Assembly: GCA_021106765.1 (NCBI GenBank)
Contig: JAIOTO010000057.1
Location: 1 to 34,351 of the forward strand
Reading direction: 5' to 3'
Origin: Methanosarcinaceae archaeon
GTDB lineage: Archaea > Halobacteriota > Methanosarcinia > Methanosarcinales > Methanosarcinaceae
DNA length: 34,351 nucleotides
Within the stretch, counting starts at the first letter, position 1, and each line of letters opens with the position of its first letter. Positions 18,418 through 27,329 of this stretch are shown one piece after another. The notes below the pieces were generated by a model. The model saw nothing but the letters and a program-made list of their open reading frames with translations, searched no databases and was not told the origin of the DNA. Made by a program: the position numbers and the translations under genes.

Positions 18418-21192
18418 TTACGAGCGTATCTGTTCTTTCAACATTTGTTGACCTGAGTTCAGGGCATCCGGGATACGGGAAGGATCAGAACCTCCGCCTC
18501 TGGCCATGTTTGCTCGTCCACCTCCCCCTCCTCCTACGGTATTAGACATGTCCTTTACGATCTTGCCAACATCCACACCTTTTGAGACTGCATCTTTTCC
18601 AGCAGCTGCCACTATCTTTACTCCATCCACATCGCTCACCAGCAGGGCAACCATGTCTGTTTGCTCGGCAAGTTCGCCTGCGATCTTGGTGAGTTCATCA
18701 CTATCCGCATTTGGGATCGAGCATGGGACTATCCTTATACCCTCAACGTCAATAGCATCTTCTATTAGCTGATGCACCCGGGCACGTGCAAGTTCTTCCT
18801 TGAGTTTCTCATTCTCTTTCTTGAGAGCTTTCCATTCAACAAAGAACCTATTTATGGTGGATGGCAGATGTTCCGGGGAAACACTCAGTATGTCAGCCGA
18901 TCTGTCAAGTAGCGATCCTGTTTGCTGCATAGCACGAACCGCAGCCTCACCAGCTGCATATTCTATGCGCTCCACCCCGTCCTGTACACGTTCACTTTTC
19001 AGTATCTTTATAGGTCCCACTGGGCCGGTATGCGTACAGTGTGTACCAGCACATGCTTCGATATCGTTGCCCACCTGCAACACACGGATCCTTTTTCCAG
19101 GCGGCACGCCTCCCTGGTACAGTCCAAAACCATACTTTTGCTCGGCTTCTGTCCGGTCCATCCACTCACTCAGGATCCGTCTGTTCTGCATTACGGTCTG
19201 GTTTGCAAGCATTTCTATATGATCGAGTTCTTCCGAAGTAATTCGTTTGTAGTGCGAAATATCCAGTCGCGCGCGGTCAATGAACTTCTGTGCACCGGCC
19301 TGCCAGATATGATCACCAAGTACCACCCTGGCTGCATCATTGATAATATGGGTGGCTGTGTGGTGTCGTGTAATGGCAACACGTCTATCCTCGTCTACCT
19401 CACCGAACACCATATCACCTTTCCTGATATGAAGTTCATCTTCCAGATCTTCGACAGTGTGTACAACTACTCCATTGTACATCTGCACGTCCACTACTTT
19501 CAACACCTCATTTTCTACCGTGAAAGTACCGTGGTCGGCAGGCTGTCCACCACCCTCTGGATACAGCAATGTACTATCAAGTACTACATGCTTGTCAAAG
19601 ATATCCAGCACGATAGCCTCGAATTCCATTCTGTTTGGTTCGTCATAAAATAACCGTTTTGTGGCTGGCAGTTTTGAGATACGTTCCGCGTATGGCAACT
19701 CCTTTTCATCCTTTTCCACGGCCTGGCTATGTTTCTCGGCAACCAGCGAATAGAAATTATCGGGGAGATCCACCTCTACACCCACTTCTGCAGCTGCATC
19801 CTTTGATATCTCAGGAGGGATACCATGGCTATCGTACATGTCGATAAGTGTCTCCAGGGGTATCTTTTCACCACTTTTCTTATGGTGTTTTGCCAATTTT
19901 TGGATCATTTTCCGGCCACGTTGGAGTGTTTCTGTGAACTTTTTATCCTCGTTGTCCAGTATGTCCTCAATGACATCGAACTTCTTTGCGAACTCCGGGT
20001 ACTCAGGGAGATCCTTGATATGCATCCTTATGATCTCTGAGAGGGAGATCTTGATATCCAGCTCCTTCATCATACGGAGGGTTCGTCGTATCACCAGACG
20101 TGCAAGGTATCCTGCTTTCACGTTCGAAGGTATGATCCCATCCCCCAGCATGAATGTCAGGCATCGGCTATGATCGGTAATGGCATAGATGTTCTCCACG
20201 GGTTCCATGATCTCAGAAAGTTGTTCAACAGTGGTACCGATGGTGGATGCAACCTGTTTTCGAAGTTCGAACAGGTTCGCTTTTTCACTTATGTCCATAA
20301 GTCCTGAAAGACGTGCATTCTGTGCTAGTATGTCGGAGTATCTGGAATCATCCAGTTCATGCTCGATCCCGACAAGGTCCATGAGTTCACTTACAATATT
20401 GGGGAATATGGCATCATATATCGTTGGAGACCCCTTGGATGCCCATACGAGCCTTTCCAGTCCATATCCGGTGTCTACAATGTAATTGTCCATCTTTGAA
20501 TATGTGTCACCTTTGATCGTTATGTCGCCGGTCTTTGAGCGCTGTAGGTTCATGAATACAAGGGTAGCAACCTCAAGTCCTCCCACAAGGACCTCCACAC
20601 ATGCTCCGGCATTGCCGCCGCCCGCCCAAGGTTCTTCCTTATATGTGACTGCCATGGGGTCCACTCCCAGAGAGTTGAGGAAACCATCACAAAGTTCCAT
20701 GGTCCTCTCTTTCCAGTAGATCTCCTCATCCTTTGTATTGAACACATGGTGTGCCATCATCTCGAATGTTGTCAGATGGCGCCCACTTTTGCCTACGGCA
20801 TCCAGATCAGATAATCTGATACATGGTTGTGAGATGGTGAGGGGATTGGCAGGAGGAGGTACCTGTCCTGACGTAACAAAGGGTTGAAAATCAGCTATGG
20901 ATGCGATCGTCAGATATATATCATCTCTCCAGCGAGCGACCACAGGGTACCGGTCAATTCTGGTATGTCCGTTCTCTTCGAAATAGCTCAGGTAGAACTC
21001 TCGCATTTCGGCAAGTTCGAATTTTTCCTTGAACACAGGCCTTCCGATAAATGAATACGGGTCGCACGGTGCATCTCCACATGTTGATCGTTCCATCTCA
21101 CGTGTCCAGAAAAAGCTCCCACATTCTGAACACTGCTTTCTGATAAATCCATTATCAGAGAAGAAATCGATCTGATATTCCTCTTCCAGCAT
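18418..21192 (-). CDS. alaS: Alanyl-tRNA synthetase, archaeal type
   Basis: This class II enzyme charges tRNA-Ala. It has 924 residues, with the archaeal N-terminal extension carrying a zinc-like cluster (CSECG ... CGDAPC, residues about 21-43). The aminoacylation domain follows (FVTSGQVPPPANPLTISQPC region). The editing domain has HHTATH and CAGTHCTHTGPVG zinc-binding motifs (HXXXH and CXXXH). The C-terminal C-Ala/DHHA1 domain has its glycine-rich stretch GGGGGGRANMARGGGSDP. All domains of a full-length, editing-competent enzyme are present. It is followed on the same strand by the KaiC-receiver gene after about 140 bp. Confidence 0.97.
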   Translation of the reverse strand: MLEEEYQIDFFSDNGFIRKQCSECGSFFWTREMERSTCGDAPCDPYSFIGRPVFKEKFELAEMREFYLSYFEENGHTRIDRYPVVARWRDDIYLTIASIADFQPFVTSGQVPPPANPLTISQPCIRLSDLDAVGKSGRHLTTFEMMAHHVFNTKDEEIYWKERTMELCDGFLNSLGVDPMAVTYKEEPWAGGGNAGACVEVLVGGLEVATLVFMNLQRSKTGDITIKGDTYSKMDNYIVDTGYGLERLVWASKGSPTIYDAIFPNIVSELMDLVGIEHELDDSRYSDILAQNARLSGLMDISEKANLFELRKQVASTIGTTVEQLSEIMEPVENIYAITDHSRCLTFMLGDGIIPSNVKAGYLARLVIRRTLRMMKELDIKISLSEIIRMHIKDLPEYPEFAKKFDVIEDILDNEDKKFTETLQRGRKMIQKLAKHHKKSGEKIPLETLIDMYDSHGIPPEISKDAAAEVGVEVDLPDNFYSLVAEKHSQAVEKDEKELPYAERISKLPATKRLFYDEPNRMEFEAIVLDIFDKHVVLDSTLLYPEGGGQPADHGTFTVENEVLKVVDVQMYNGVVVHTVEDLEDELHIRKGDMVFGEVDEDRRVAITRHHTATHIINDAARVVLGDHIWQAGAQKFIDRARLDISHYKRITSEELDHIEMLANQTVMQNRRILSEWMDRTEAEQKYGFGLYQGGVPPGKRIRVLQVGNDIEACAGTHCTHTGPVGPIKILKSERVQDGVERIEYAAGEAAVRAMQQTGSLLDRSADILSVSPEHLPSTINRFFVEWKALKKENEKLKEELARARVHQLIEDAIDVEGIRIVPCSIPNADSDELTKIAGELAEQTDMVALLVSDVDGVKIVAAAGKDAVSKGVDVGKIVKDMSNTVGGGGGGRANMARGGGSDPSRIPDALNSGQQMLKEQIRS

Positions 21193-21448
21193 AATTATTC
21201 CCGCTACATGTTATTAGTTGCGATTATCATACGTCTGATGTCCTTCCACGTATTGCTCTAATGGTTAAAAACATTTCTAATACGAATTACTGGATCTTAA
21301 TATGAACAGGTATGGATATTTTGGTTACATGTGGTTGTATATATACGTATGCATCCAAATCATGGCGTAATTGTGACAATTCATGTACATGTATGCTATA
21401 TGCGTGTTCATCCAATGGTGTTATTATACAAGATAATTGGTGAATATA

Positions 21449-21721
21449 ATGAAAGATATGCGATACATGTCATTGGTCTTTAGGGGTGCAGTGGAAGATT
21501 ATGAAAGAATAGGTGTTCGTCCCTCTGTATTCATGGATTCAGGTGGAGACCTGAACATCTATCTCTGTGATCCGGTCATTGACGATCCGGAGGCTGAGAA
21601 TCATACAGAGGTTCCGGATTATGAAGCGAATGGAGGTCAGTTCACAACAATAACAGGCGTATCCAACATAGTAGATGACCCCAAGTTCAGGCAATCTGTC
21701 GAAGCTGAATATCTGGGTTGA
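21449..21721 (+). CDS. Small acidic protein of unknown function
   Basis: I do not recognise this 90-residue protein. ATG 21449 is preferred because GGTGA lies 5 nt upstream; in-frame TTG and GTG codons at 21437 and 21440 would overlap that site. The sequence is acidic, has no signal peptide or membrane segment, and contains one Cys. An N-terminal MSLVFRGAVEDYERIGVRP could be strand-helix, and the C-terminal half is rich in Asp/Glu/Pro (LCDPVIDDPEAENHTEVPDY). A TATA-like GTATATATAC lies near 21347-21356, about 95 nt upstream. It stands alone between alaS and surE with a possible terminator behind it. Confidence 0.65.
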   Translation: MKDMRYMSLVFRGAVEDYERIGVRPSVFMDSGGDLNIYLCDPVIDDPEAENHTEVPDYEANGGQFTTITGVSNIVDDPKFRQSVEAEYLG

Positions 21722-21734
21722 TATAACGATAATT

Positions 21735-21800
21735 GAATGGGTATGGGATCGTTTTTGAATATCTTCCCTTCAGTCCTTATCCCATTCTCTTTACTTTTCT
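21735..21800 (+). terminator. Possible terminator of the small-protein gene
   Basis: Overlapping inverted repeats (GAATGGG 21735-21741 with CCCATTC 21781-21787; ATGGGAT 21743-21749 with ATCCCAT 21779-21785) are followed by a T-rich tract. The two pairings are mutually exclusive because the right arms overlap. The loop is long, so support is moderate. Confidence 0.35.
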
Positions 21801-21962
21801 AATATTGTCTATTCTTCTTTTCATTTAGAAATTTGTTGACACTCTCATCATATGATGTTTCTTCTATTCCCTTCATATGTATGTATCAAATACTCTGTGT
21901 ATGTGCAAAGCTGATGTTTGCTGCCAATACCCTTAAGACAGTAAAGGACAAAGGGGATGCTA

Positions 21963-22751
21963 ATGTCCCACAAAATACTTCTTACCAATGATGATGGTGT
22001 CTATGCTGCCGGAATCCGCGCAGCTTACACAAGTGTGACCGATCTGGGTGAGGTTACAATTGTCGCGCCTGCTCTCCAGCAGAGCGGGGTTGGACGTTCC
22101 ATATCGATCTTTGAGCCTCTTCGTATAAACCGTACTACTTTGGATGGCGTGGAGGCCTATGCTGTAGGTGGCACACCTACCGATTCGGTTATACTTGGTC
22201 TGTTCACGATCATGAAGGATATGCCTGATCTTCTTGTATCCGGATTCAATATCGGTGAGAACATCAGTACCGACACGGTGACCACATCAGGGACCATTGG
22301 TGCGGCCCTGGAGGGCGCAAGTAATGGGATACCGGCGATCGCAGCATCGATCCAGGTGACCGAGGAGGGCCTGAAGTTCGATGACCTGCGGGACTACCAA
22401 CATGATTTTGAGGTGGGTATCCGGGTAGTGAACCGGGTAGCAAAGAAGGTACTGGAACATGGCCTTCCGGACAAAGTCGATGTGCTTAATATCAATATTC
22501 CTCATTTCGCTGAGGACGATACGCCCATCGAGATCACACGCCTTGCACGTAAATTCTTCAAAACTGGTGTAGAGGAACGCCATGATCCGCGCGGTCGTCC
22601 TTACTACTGGATATCAGGTGACCTGGTCAGTGAGGAAAAAGAGGGCACGGATGTCCATGCAGTCGCTGAGATGGGACACATCTCCATCACACCGCTGTCA
22701 CTCGATGCAACATCACCCATTGATCTATCCGAGATCGAGCACCTGATCTGA
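21963..22751 (+). CDS. surE: 5'-nucleotidase SurE
   Basis: SurE is a metal-dependent phosphatase acting on nucleoside 5'-monophosphates and some polyphosphates. The N-terminus has the metal-site signature ILLTNDDGVYAAGI. Further on come the conserved YAVGGTPTDSV, the VSGFNIGEN Asn motif and TSGTIGAALEG. At 262 residues it matches the family. ATG 21963 is chosen over ATG 21957 because AAGGGG (21951-21956) touches the latter but is 6 nt from the former. It converges with the moaA-coupled small gene, leaving 12 bp between stops. Confidence 0.95.
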   Translation: MSHKILLTNDDGVYAAGIRAAYTSVTDLGEVTIVAPALQQSGVGRSISIFEPLRINRTTLDGVEAYAVGGTPTDSVILGLFTIMKDMPDLLVSGFNIGENISTDTVTTSGTIGAALEGASNGIPAIAASIQVTEEGLKFDDLRDYQHDFEVGIRVVNRVAKKVLEHGLPDKVDVLNINIPHFAEDDTPIEITRLARKFFKTGVEERHDPRGRPYYWISGDLVSEEKEGTDVHAVAEMGHISITPLSLDATSPIDLSEIEHLI

Positions 22752-22763
22752 GAAGTTACTGTT

Positions 22764-22913
22764 TCATTGTTTGAGATCGATCGAGATATTTTTCCAGTCA
22801 CTGTCAACACCATGAAGTGTTTCGACTGAAGAAGCGGTAATGCTTCCAAGGATCCTCTGCACAAAATTGTTGATCTCTATCTCTTTTCCATCTACTGTTA
22901 GTTCTACTTTCAT
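22764..22913 (-). CDS. 49-residue protein coupled to moaA
   Basis: A small ORF starting 3 nt after the moaA stop (TAA at 22919-22917, ATG at 22913). It encodes MKVELTVDGKEIEINNFVQR at the N-terminus and ends in DWKNISIDLKQ. The pattern beta-strand, turn, beta-strand, helix, strand is compact and ordered, with no low-complexity sequence. I do not recognise the family. The tight spacing suggests co-translation with moaA, so a link to molybdopterin synthesis is possible, though it lacks the C-terminal GG of MoaD-like carriers. Being small and unsupported by homology, it is less certain than its neighbours. Confidence 0.65.
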   Translation of the reverse strand: MKVELTVDGKEIEINNFVQRILGSITASSVETLHGVDSDWKNISIDLKQ

Positions 22914-22916
22914 TGT

Positions 22917-23831
22917 TTACACTTCCCTGCAATAAGGTATACGTTTATGCACTGCGAGCTTAAATAGATCAGGTAGATCCTCAAGAGACGCATTGGACAC
23001 ATCAACAAGATCATCGTTCACCAGCAGGCATGGCTTGAGCTTTCCATCCGCAGTTACTCGCAGCCGGTTACAGTTGGCACAGAACTCCGTATTGTCGACG
23101 GGGCGTACAAACTCCACTTCTGCACCATCGATGATGTATTTCTTCCGATGATGCATCTGGCGGACCCTTACCTCATCAGCACGTTTCGCAAGTCCTTGCT
23201 CGATGGCATCGGCATCGACCTGATATTTTGAAATATCCTTAACGTCCATTAGCTGAATCAGCTGCAATATAACGTCGTCACTATACTCTTTTGTGAACTC
23301 GAGCATATCATCCAGTTTGGTGTCGTTTATTCCGTGTAGCATGACCATGTTCAGTTTGACCGGTATGAGGCCTGCATCAATGGCAGAGTGTATGCCATCC
23401 AGCACCTTATTCAAAAGCGAGGGTTTTTTGTTAGTGATCCATTGGTATTTTTCCGGATCCAGACTATCCAGGCTGATGTTGACGCGATCCAGTCCTGCAT
23501 CCTTGAGGTCCTGTGCACGACTGGATAGCAAGGTCCCATTGGTGGTAACTGAGATATCCTTCATGGACGGAAGCGAGGATATGATGTCTTCGAAATCCCT
23601 GCGTACCAGTGGCTCGCCACCCGAGAATTTGATCTTATTGACCCCAAACCCTGCGGCAACGTTCACTATGTTGGAAATGGTCTCAACGGACATCTCCTTT
23701 CCATTGCCAGTGTCCCCTTCGTTATGGCAGTATATACAGTCCAGATTACATCGGTTTGTTATCGACATTCTCAGGCTTTTAATTGTGCGCCCATATGTAT
23801 CTGTAAGGAGATCTTGATCTGTTTTGTTCAT
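22917..23831 (-). CDS. moaA: GTP 3',8-cyclase MoaA
   Basis: MoaA is the radical-SAM enzyme that converts GTP to 3',8-cyclo-GTP, the first step of molybdopterin cofactor synthesis. The N-terminal cluster motif is CNLDCIYC (Cys28, 32, 35), followed by the GGEPL SAM-binding motif. The second cluster has the MoaA-specific spacing C-X2-C-X13-C (Cys251, 254, 268) with NRLR between. At 304 residues it is slightly short and ends in YCREV instead of the terminal GG important in bacterial and human MoaA. I use ATG 23831; the frame extends to a TTG at 23858, but that segment looks non-conserved. A 49-residue gene follows within 3 nt. Molybdenum/tungsten formylmethanofuran dehydrogenase would need this cofactor in a methanogen. 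Confidence 0.93.
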   Translation of the reverse strand: MNKTDQDLLTDTYGRTIKSLRMSITNRCNLDCIYCHNEGDTGNGKEMSVETISNIVNVAAGFGVNKIKFSGGEPLVRRDFEDIISSLPSMKDISVTTNGTLLSSRAQDLKDAGLDRVNISLDSLDPEKYQWITNKKPSLLNKVLDGIHSAIDAGLIPVKLNMVMLHGINDTKLDDMLEFTKEYSDDVILQLIQLMDVKDISKYQVDADAIEQGLAKRADEVRVRQMHHRKKYIIDGAEVEFVRPVDNTEFCANCNRLRVTADGKLKPCLLVNDDLVDVSNASLEDLPDLFKLAVHKRIPYCREV

Positions 23832-23951
23832 GGTCGGGGCCCAGGTTCGTTGGATCAATTATTGAATATATTGATGATAATTACTGTTGAGAATTATTAT
23901 TGATTGTTAGGATAGTAATGGATATATATAAAATCAACTCAATTAGTTCTC

Positions 23952-25271
23952 ATGAAACGAACAGTGCTGATCGCGGGGACTCATAGTGGAGTAGGCAAGA
24001 CCACGGTTTCCATGGGAGTCATGGCAGCCTTCACAAGACGTGGGGAAGGGGTCCAGCCGTATAAGGTAGGACCAGACTATATTGATCCAACACATCATTC
24101 GATAATATGTGGTCGTCCATCACGAAACCTTGATACATTCATGATGAGCGTAAATGGCGTTCGCAATTCACTACAGAATAGCTATGGTGATGCAGATGTG
24201 GCTGTTATCGAAGGAGTGATGGGTCTTTTCGATGGGATGGATTCAACAGAGATCGCAAGCTCTGCGCATGTTGCAAAATCACTGGATGTGCCCGTGATAC
24301 TGGTTGTGAACGTGCATGGAATGTCCCGAAGCACTGCTGCTATCGTAAAAGGCTTCACCGATTTCGATCCGGATGTTGATATTGCGGGTGTGATCCTCAA
24401 TAAGGTCGGCAGTCCCAGGCATGCACAGATGATCAAGGATGTTCTTCCTGATGTTCCTGTGATCGGTACGCTTCCGCGCAACAATGACCTCACCGTTCCG
24501 TCAAGACATCTGGGGCTTCACATGGCATCAGAGCAGGATTATGATGTGAATGCACTGGGGCAGTTCATAGAAGAGAACGTTGACATGGATGCCATATTAT
24601 CCCTTGCCAGAACACCCACGGAACCGGAGATCATGGACGAGGTTGGTGATCCGGTGTCCGCTGACGTGACCATTGGTGTGGCAATGGATGAAGCTTTCTG
24701 TTTCTATTATCAGGAGATGTTCGATGCGTTCCGGCAATATGGGGCGAACATTGAGTTCTTCAGCCCGTTGAACGGGGATGTGCCTGATGTGGATGGTATG
24801 TACTTTGGCGGCGGCTATCCGGAACTGCATATCAGTGAACTGGAACGCTCGCGTACCACACGTTCACTCAGAGATATCTCTGCGGACGGGATGCCCATAT
24901 ATGGTGAATGTGGTGGTCTCCAATATCTTTGTACGTCGTACGAGGTCGATGGCACGGTGTATAAGATGGCGGATATATTCTCTGCAGAGACCGTACAGAC
25001 CAAACGACTGCAGGCCCTGGGATATACGGAAGGTGTTTCTAGTGGCAAATCCATTAAGGGGACGATCAGGGGCCATGAATTCCATTATTCGGTTACGCAA
25101 TGTGACAGTGATGCCCGTTTGGCATATCAGATGAAGCGTGGAAAAGGTATCGTGGATGGTAGGGATGGCATCTATGAGCACAATTCCCTTGCAAGTTATA
25201 TGCACGCGCATCCGAGGGCGTTCCCGGTAGAGGCGTTCGTGGAGGAATGTCGTCAGTATCGCCGTAGTTGA
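23952..25271 (+). CDS. Cobyrinate a,c-diamide synthase family (CbiA or CfbB)
   Basis: A 439-residue ATP-dependent, glutamine-using amidase that converts the a and c acetate side chains of a corrinoid (CbiA) or Ni-sirohydrochlorin (CfbB, coenzyme F430 route). The N-terminal ATPase half has a P-loop-like AGTHSGVGKTT (residues 8-18) and KVGPDYIDPTHH. The C-terminal class I glutaminase half has Cys320 in YGECGGLQYLC, with FGGGYPELH before it and a late EFHYS/HAHP region. Nothing nearby belongs to either pathway, so the choice between CbiA and CfbB cannot be made from context. It is divergent from moaA and ends 8 nt from convergent priL. Confidence 0.9.
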   Translation: MKRTVLIAGTHSGVGKTTVSMGVMAAFTRRGEGVQPYKVGPDYIDPTHHSIICGRPSRNLDTFMMSVNGVRNSLQNSYGDADVAVIEGVMGLFDGMDSTEIASSAHVAKSLDVPVILVVNVHGMSRSTAAIVKGFTDFDPDVDIAGVILNKVGSPRHAQMIKDVLPDVPVIGTLPRNNDLTVPSRHLGLHMASEQDYDVNALGQFIEENVDMDAILSLARTPTEPEIMDEVGDPVSADVTIGVAMDEAFCFYYQEMFDAFRQYGANIEFFSPLNGDVPDVDGMYFGGGYPELHISELERSRTTRSLRDISADGMPIYGECGGLQYLCTSYEVDGTVYKMADIFSAETVQTKRLQALGYTEGVSSGKSIKGTIRGHEFHYSVTQCDSDARLAYQMKRGKGIVDGRDGIYEHNSLASYMHAHPRAFPVEAFVEECRQYRRS

Positions 25272-25279
25272 TACGGCCC

Positions 25280-26326
25280 TTAGGCGTCTTTCTTTATCGT
25301 ATTTCTGGATCCATCTCGTTTCTTGAACCAGACCTTTCTCCGGTAATATGTCAGTGGATGCTGGATACGCTTGCAGAGCTCATCAGCCCCCTGGCAGTTC
25401 CCATAGGTTTTCATAGTGCTGCATGAGGGGGGGGTGTATTGGGTGCCTGATGAACCGGCGATGTGCTCTATCTGGTAGCGTGTCTTTTCTTCATCAAAAT
25501 CAGGGGATACATTGAAGAGATCGACGACCTCATTGACCGACATTCCTACTGCGACCAGGAACGAGGTCTTTGCGAACCTCATTGAATGAGCAAGGTTGAT
25601 GCCGTTCCTGACGTTTCCTATCGCATGAACTATACAGGGCGGGAACAGTTCATTGTCCACTTCCCTGAATCCACCAATATCAAAATCGTCCTTCTGTTTC
25701 TGGAGTATGTCCCGGATCACTGTGAGATTGTCCTCACACTGCCCGCACATATGTGGCGGGACGTTAATTGGTAGTCCGTTCAGTATGCGTTTTCGTATGG
25801 CTTCCTGTAGAAGACGTGCATAGTTCTCCTTTGCTATGCGCACGTGGCCATGGTCCATTCTCCGATTCACGAGTTTCCATTCAAGTTCTTTTAAGGGACT
25901 TGCAAGTTTCAGGTAATCGGTGAAGTGAAGGTTGAGATGAGTATCGTCGGTTGTTGCTGAGATAGAGAAGTCCTCTCCGAGATATCGTAAAAGATCTAAA
26001 CTTTCTTTCTTGAGCAGTTCATAGGACGCCTTTGCCTCAGCAAGAGCATAGCGGCGCGTCAGATACTGATCGTCGATACAGGATACCAGGATCCGTGCAA
26101 AGGGATATGATAAGAGTTCTGTCAGTACCTTGCCTTCGTCAGAAGCTACAAATGATGGTTTCTCGATGTTCCCTGCGAGGGATTGTATTACACGATCCGT
26201 ACCTCTGATACGTGCGGATTCCAGTGCACGTGAAGTGATCAATCTATCTGGAGAAAAGTTGAGGCTATCCACATACCGGGATGCCTCGGATACAAATGGA
26301 TATAATGCAAGTTCTATGTTCTCCAT
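25280..26326 (-). CDS. priL: DNA primase large subunit PriL
   Basis: PriL partners the catalytic small primase subunit to make RNA/DNA primers at replication forks. The 348-residue protein has a helical N-terminal domain. Its C-terminal 4Fe-4S domain carries four widely spaced cysteines (Cys231 in FPPCIVHAI, Cys302 and Cys311 in PPSCSTMKTYGNC, and Cys318), as in archaeal/eukaryotic PriL. It starts 5 nt after the PCNA stop on the same strand, so the two replication genes form an operon. The tail after residue 330 is basic. Function is secure. Confidence 0.93.
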   Translation of the reverse strand: MENIELALYPFVSEASRYVDSLNFSPDRLITSRALESARIRGTDRVIQSLAGNIEKPSFVASDEGKVLTELLSYPFARILVSCIDDQYLTRRYALAEAKASYELLKKESLDLLRYLGEDFSISATTDDTHLNLHFTDYLKLASPLKELEWKLVNRRMDHGHVRIAKENYARLLQEAIRKRILNGLPINVPPHMCGQCEDNLTVIRDILQKQKDDFDIGGFREVDNELFPPCIVHAIGNVRNGINLAHSMRFAKTSFLVAVGMSVNEVVDLFNVSPDFDEEKTRYQIEHIAGSSGTQYTPPSCSTMKTYGNCQGADELCKRIQHPLTYYRRKVWFKKRDGSRNTIKKDA

Positions 26327-26331
26327 ATATC

Positions 26332-27069
26332 TTAGTCAGATTCTATCCTTGGAGCAAGGAGATATCCGATCTTTCCTTCACCGTTGGCAATGTTAAAGTT
26401 TAACTTGAGGGGCAGATCACTACCAAGATGAAGGGTCACTTCGTTGGATTTTGAGGCAGGTTTGACCATGTCCGTCAGGTAGTCAAGTGAAAAGAGTGAG
26501 TGGACATCTCCCGTTTTCAGGTCGATCAACTGTTCACGTGTCATTTCCTGACGCATATTATCAGTATCTCCCTTTGCTTCTATGAAGAAGGTCTCTCCTT
26601 CAACTCCCAGTGACATATGATCACTTATCTTTTCTGCGGCTTTCACGGATTTCATGAGATCTTTGCCGTTGATAACGATCTCTGCAGCCAGATCCAGCTG
26701 TGGTATCCGTGGTTCTGCCCGGATGGTCGAAGGATCCAGCAGAGCCAGGGTATAGGATATCTGTCCGATCCCGATGGACAGTTTTTTGGATTGTTCATCA
26801 AGTTCTATGATCACCTTGTCGGATCTTTCTGCCACACCAAGTATGTCTGTGATCTTGGTGAGGTCAAGTCCGATCTCGCAATCACTGGCACTGAAGTCAT
26901 CAAAGGCATTGGGTGTCAGATCAAAACTGACCATGGCAACATTCGCGGGATCCACGGCCCTTACAGCAATACCTTCTGGAGATATCCTGAACCGGGCTTC
27001 GTCCACCAGTACAGTTAATGTTTCGATCGAATCTTTTAGAAGAGCTGCATCAATTGTTGCTGTAAACAT
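26332..27069 (-). CDS. pcn: DNA polymerase sliding clamp (PCNA)
   Basis: PCNA forms a trimeric ring that tethers polymerases, ligase and nucleases to DNA. The 245-residue protein is full length and shows the two-domain clamp repeat: SIETLTVLVDEARFRISPEG early, the VAMVSFDLTPNAFDDF segment, the interdomain loop region near residues 115-130, and the C-terminal APRIESD tail that helps dock PIP-box partners. Shine-Dalgarno GGAG lies just before the ATG at 27069, and a TATA-like CCTATATAAC (reverse strand, 27121-27130) lies about 55 nt upstream. It heads a pcn-priL operon. Confidence 0.97.
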   Translation of the reverse strand: MFTATIDAALLKDSIETLTVLVDEARFRISPEGIAVRAVDPANVAMVSFDLTPNAFDDFSASDCEIGLDLTKITDILGVAERSDKVIIELDEQSKKLSIGIGQISYTLALLDPSTIRAEPRIPQLDLAAEIVINGKDLMKSVKAAEKISDHMSLGVEGETFFIEAKGDTDNMRQEMTREQLIDLKTGDVHSLFSLDYLTDMVKPASKSNEVTLHLGSDLPLKLNFNIANGEGKIGYLLAPRIESD

Positions 27070-27148
27070 GTTATTTCTCCATCGAATGATTTGATTTTGA
27101 ACCAGATTATATCCATTATGTTATATAGGTTTCCATATTTGGTGTGCT

Positions 27149-27168
27149 ATAGATCAATGCTGATCTAT
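27149..27168. repeat. 20-bp palindrome upstream of pcn
   Basis: Perfect 8-bp arms ATAGATCA (27149-27156) and TGATCTAT (27161-27168) flank ATGC, about 20 bp beyond the pcn TATA box. It shares the ten bases AGATCAATGC with the thiDN palindrome (7411-7420). It might be a regulator site for pcn-priL. Confidence 0.4.
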
Positions 27169-27329
27169 TGAAGTATGATATTTAACAGGGCAATCTCTGT
27201 AATTACTTTCATACCTGCTTATTCTCCGTTACCGCAGGTCATGCAAATCCAGATAACCTATCAATGGTATCTGCCTGATCTTTGGATCTTACAGGCACTC
27301 AATTCCAGAGACACGGAGTATATCTGTGG

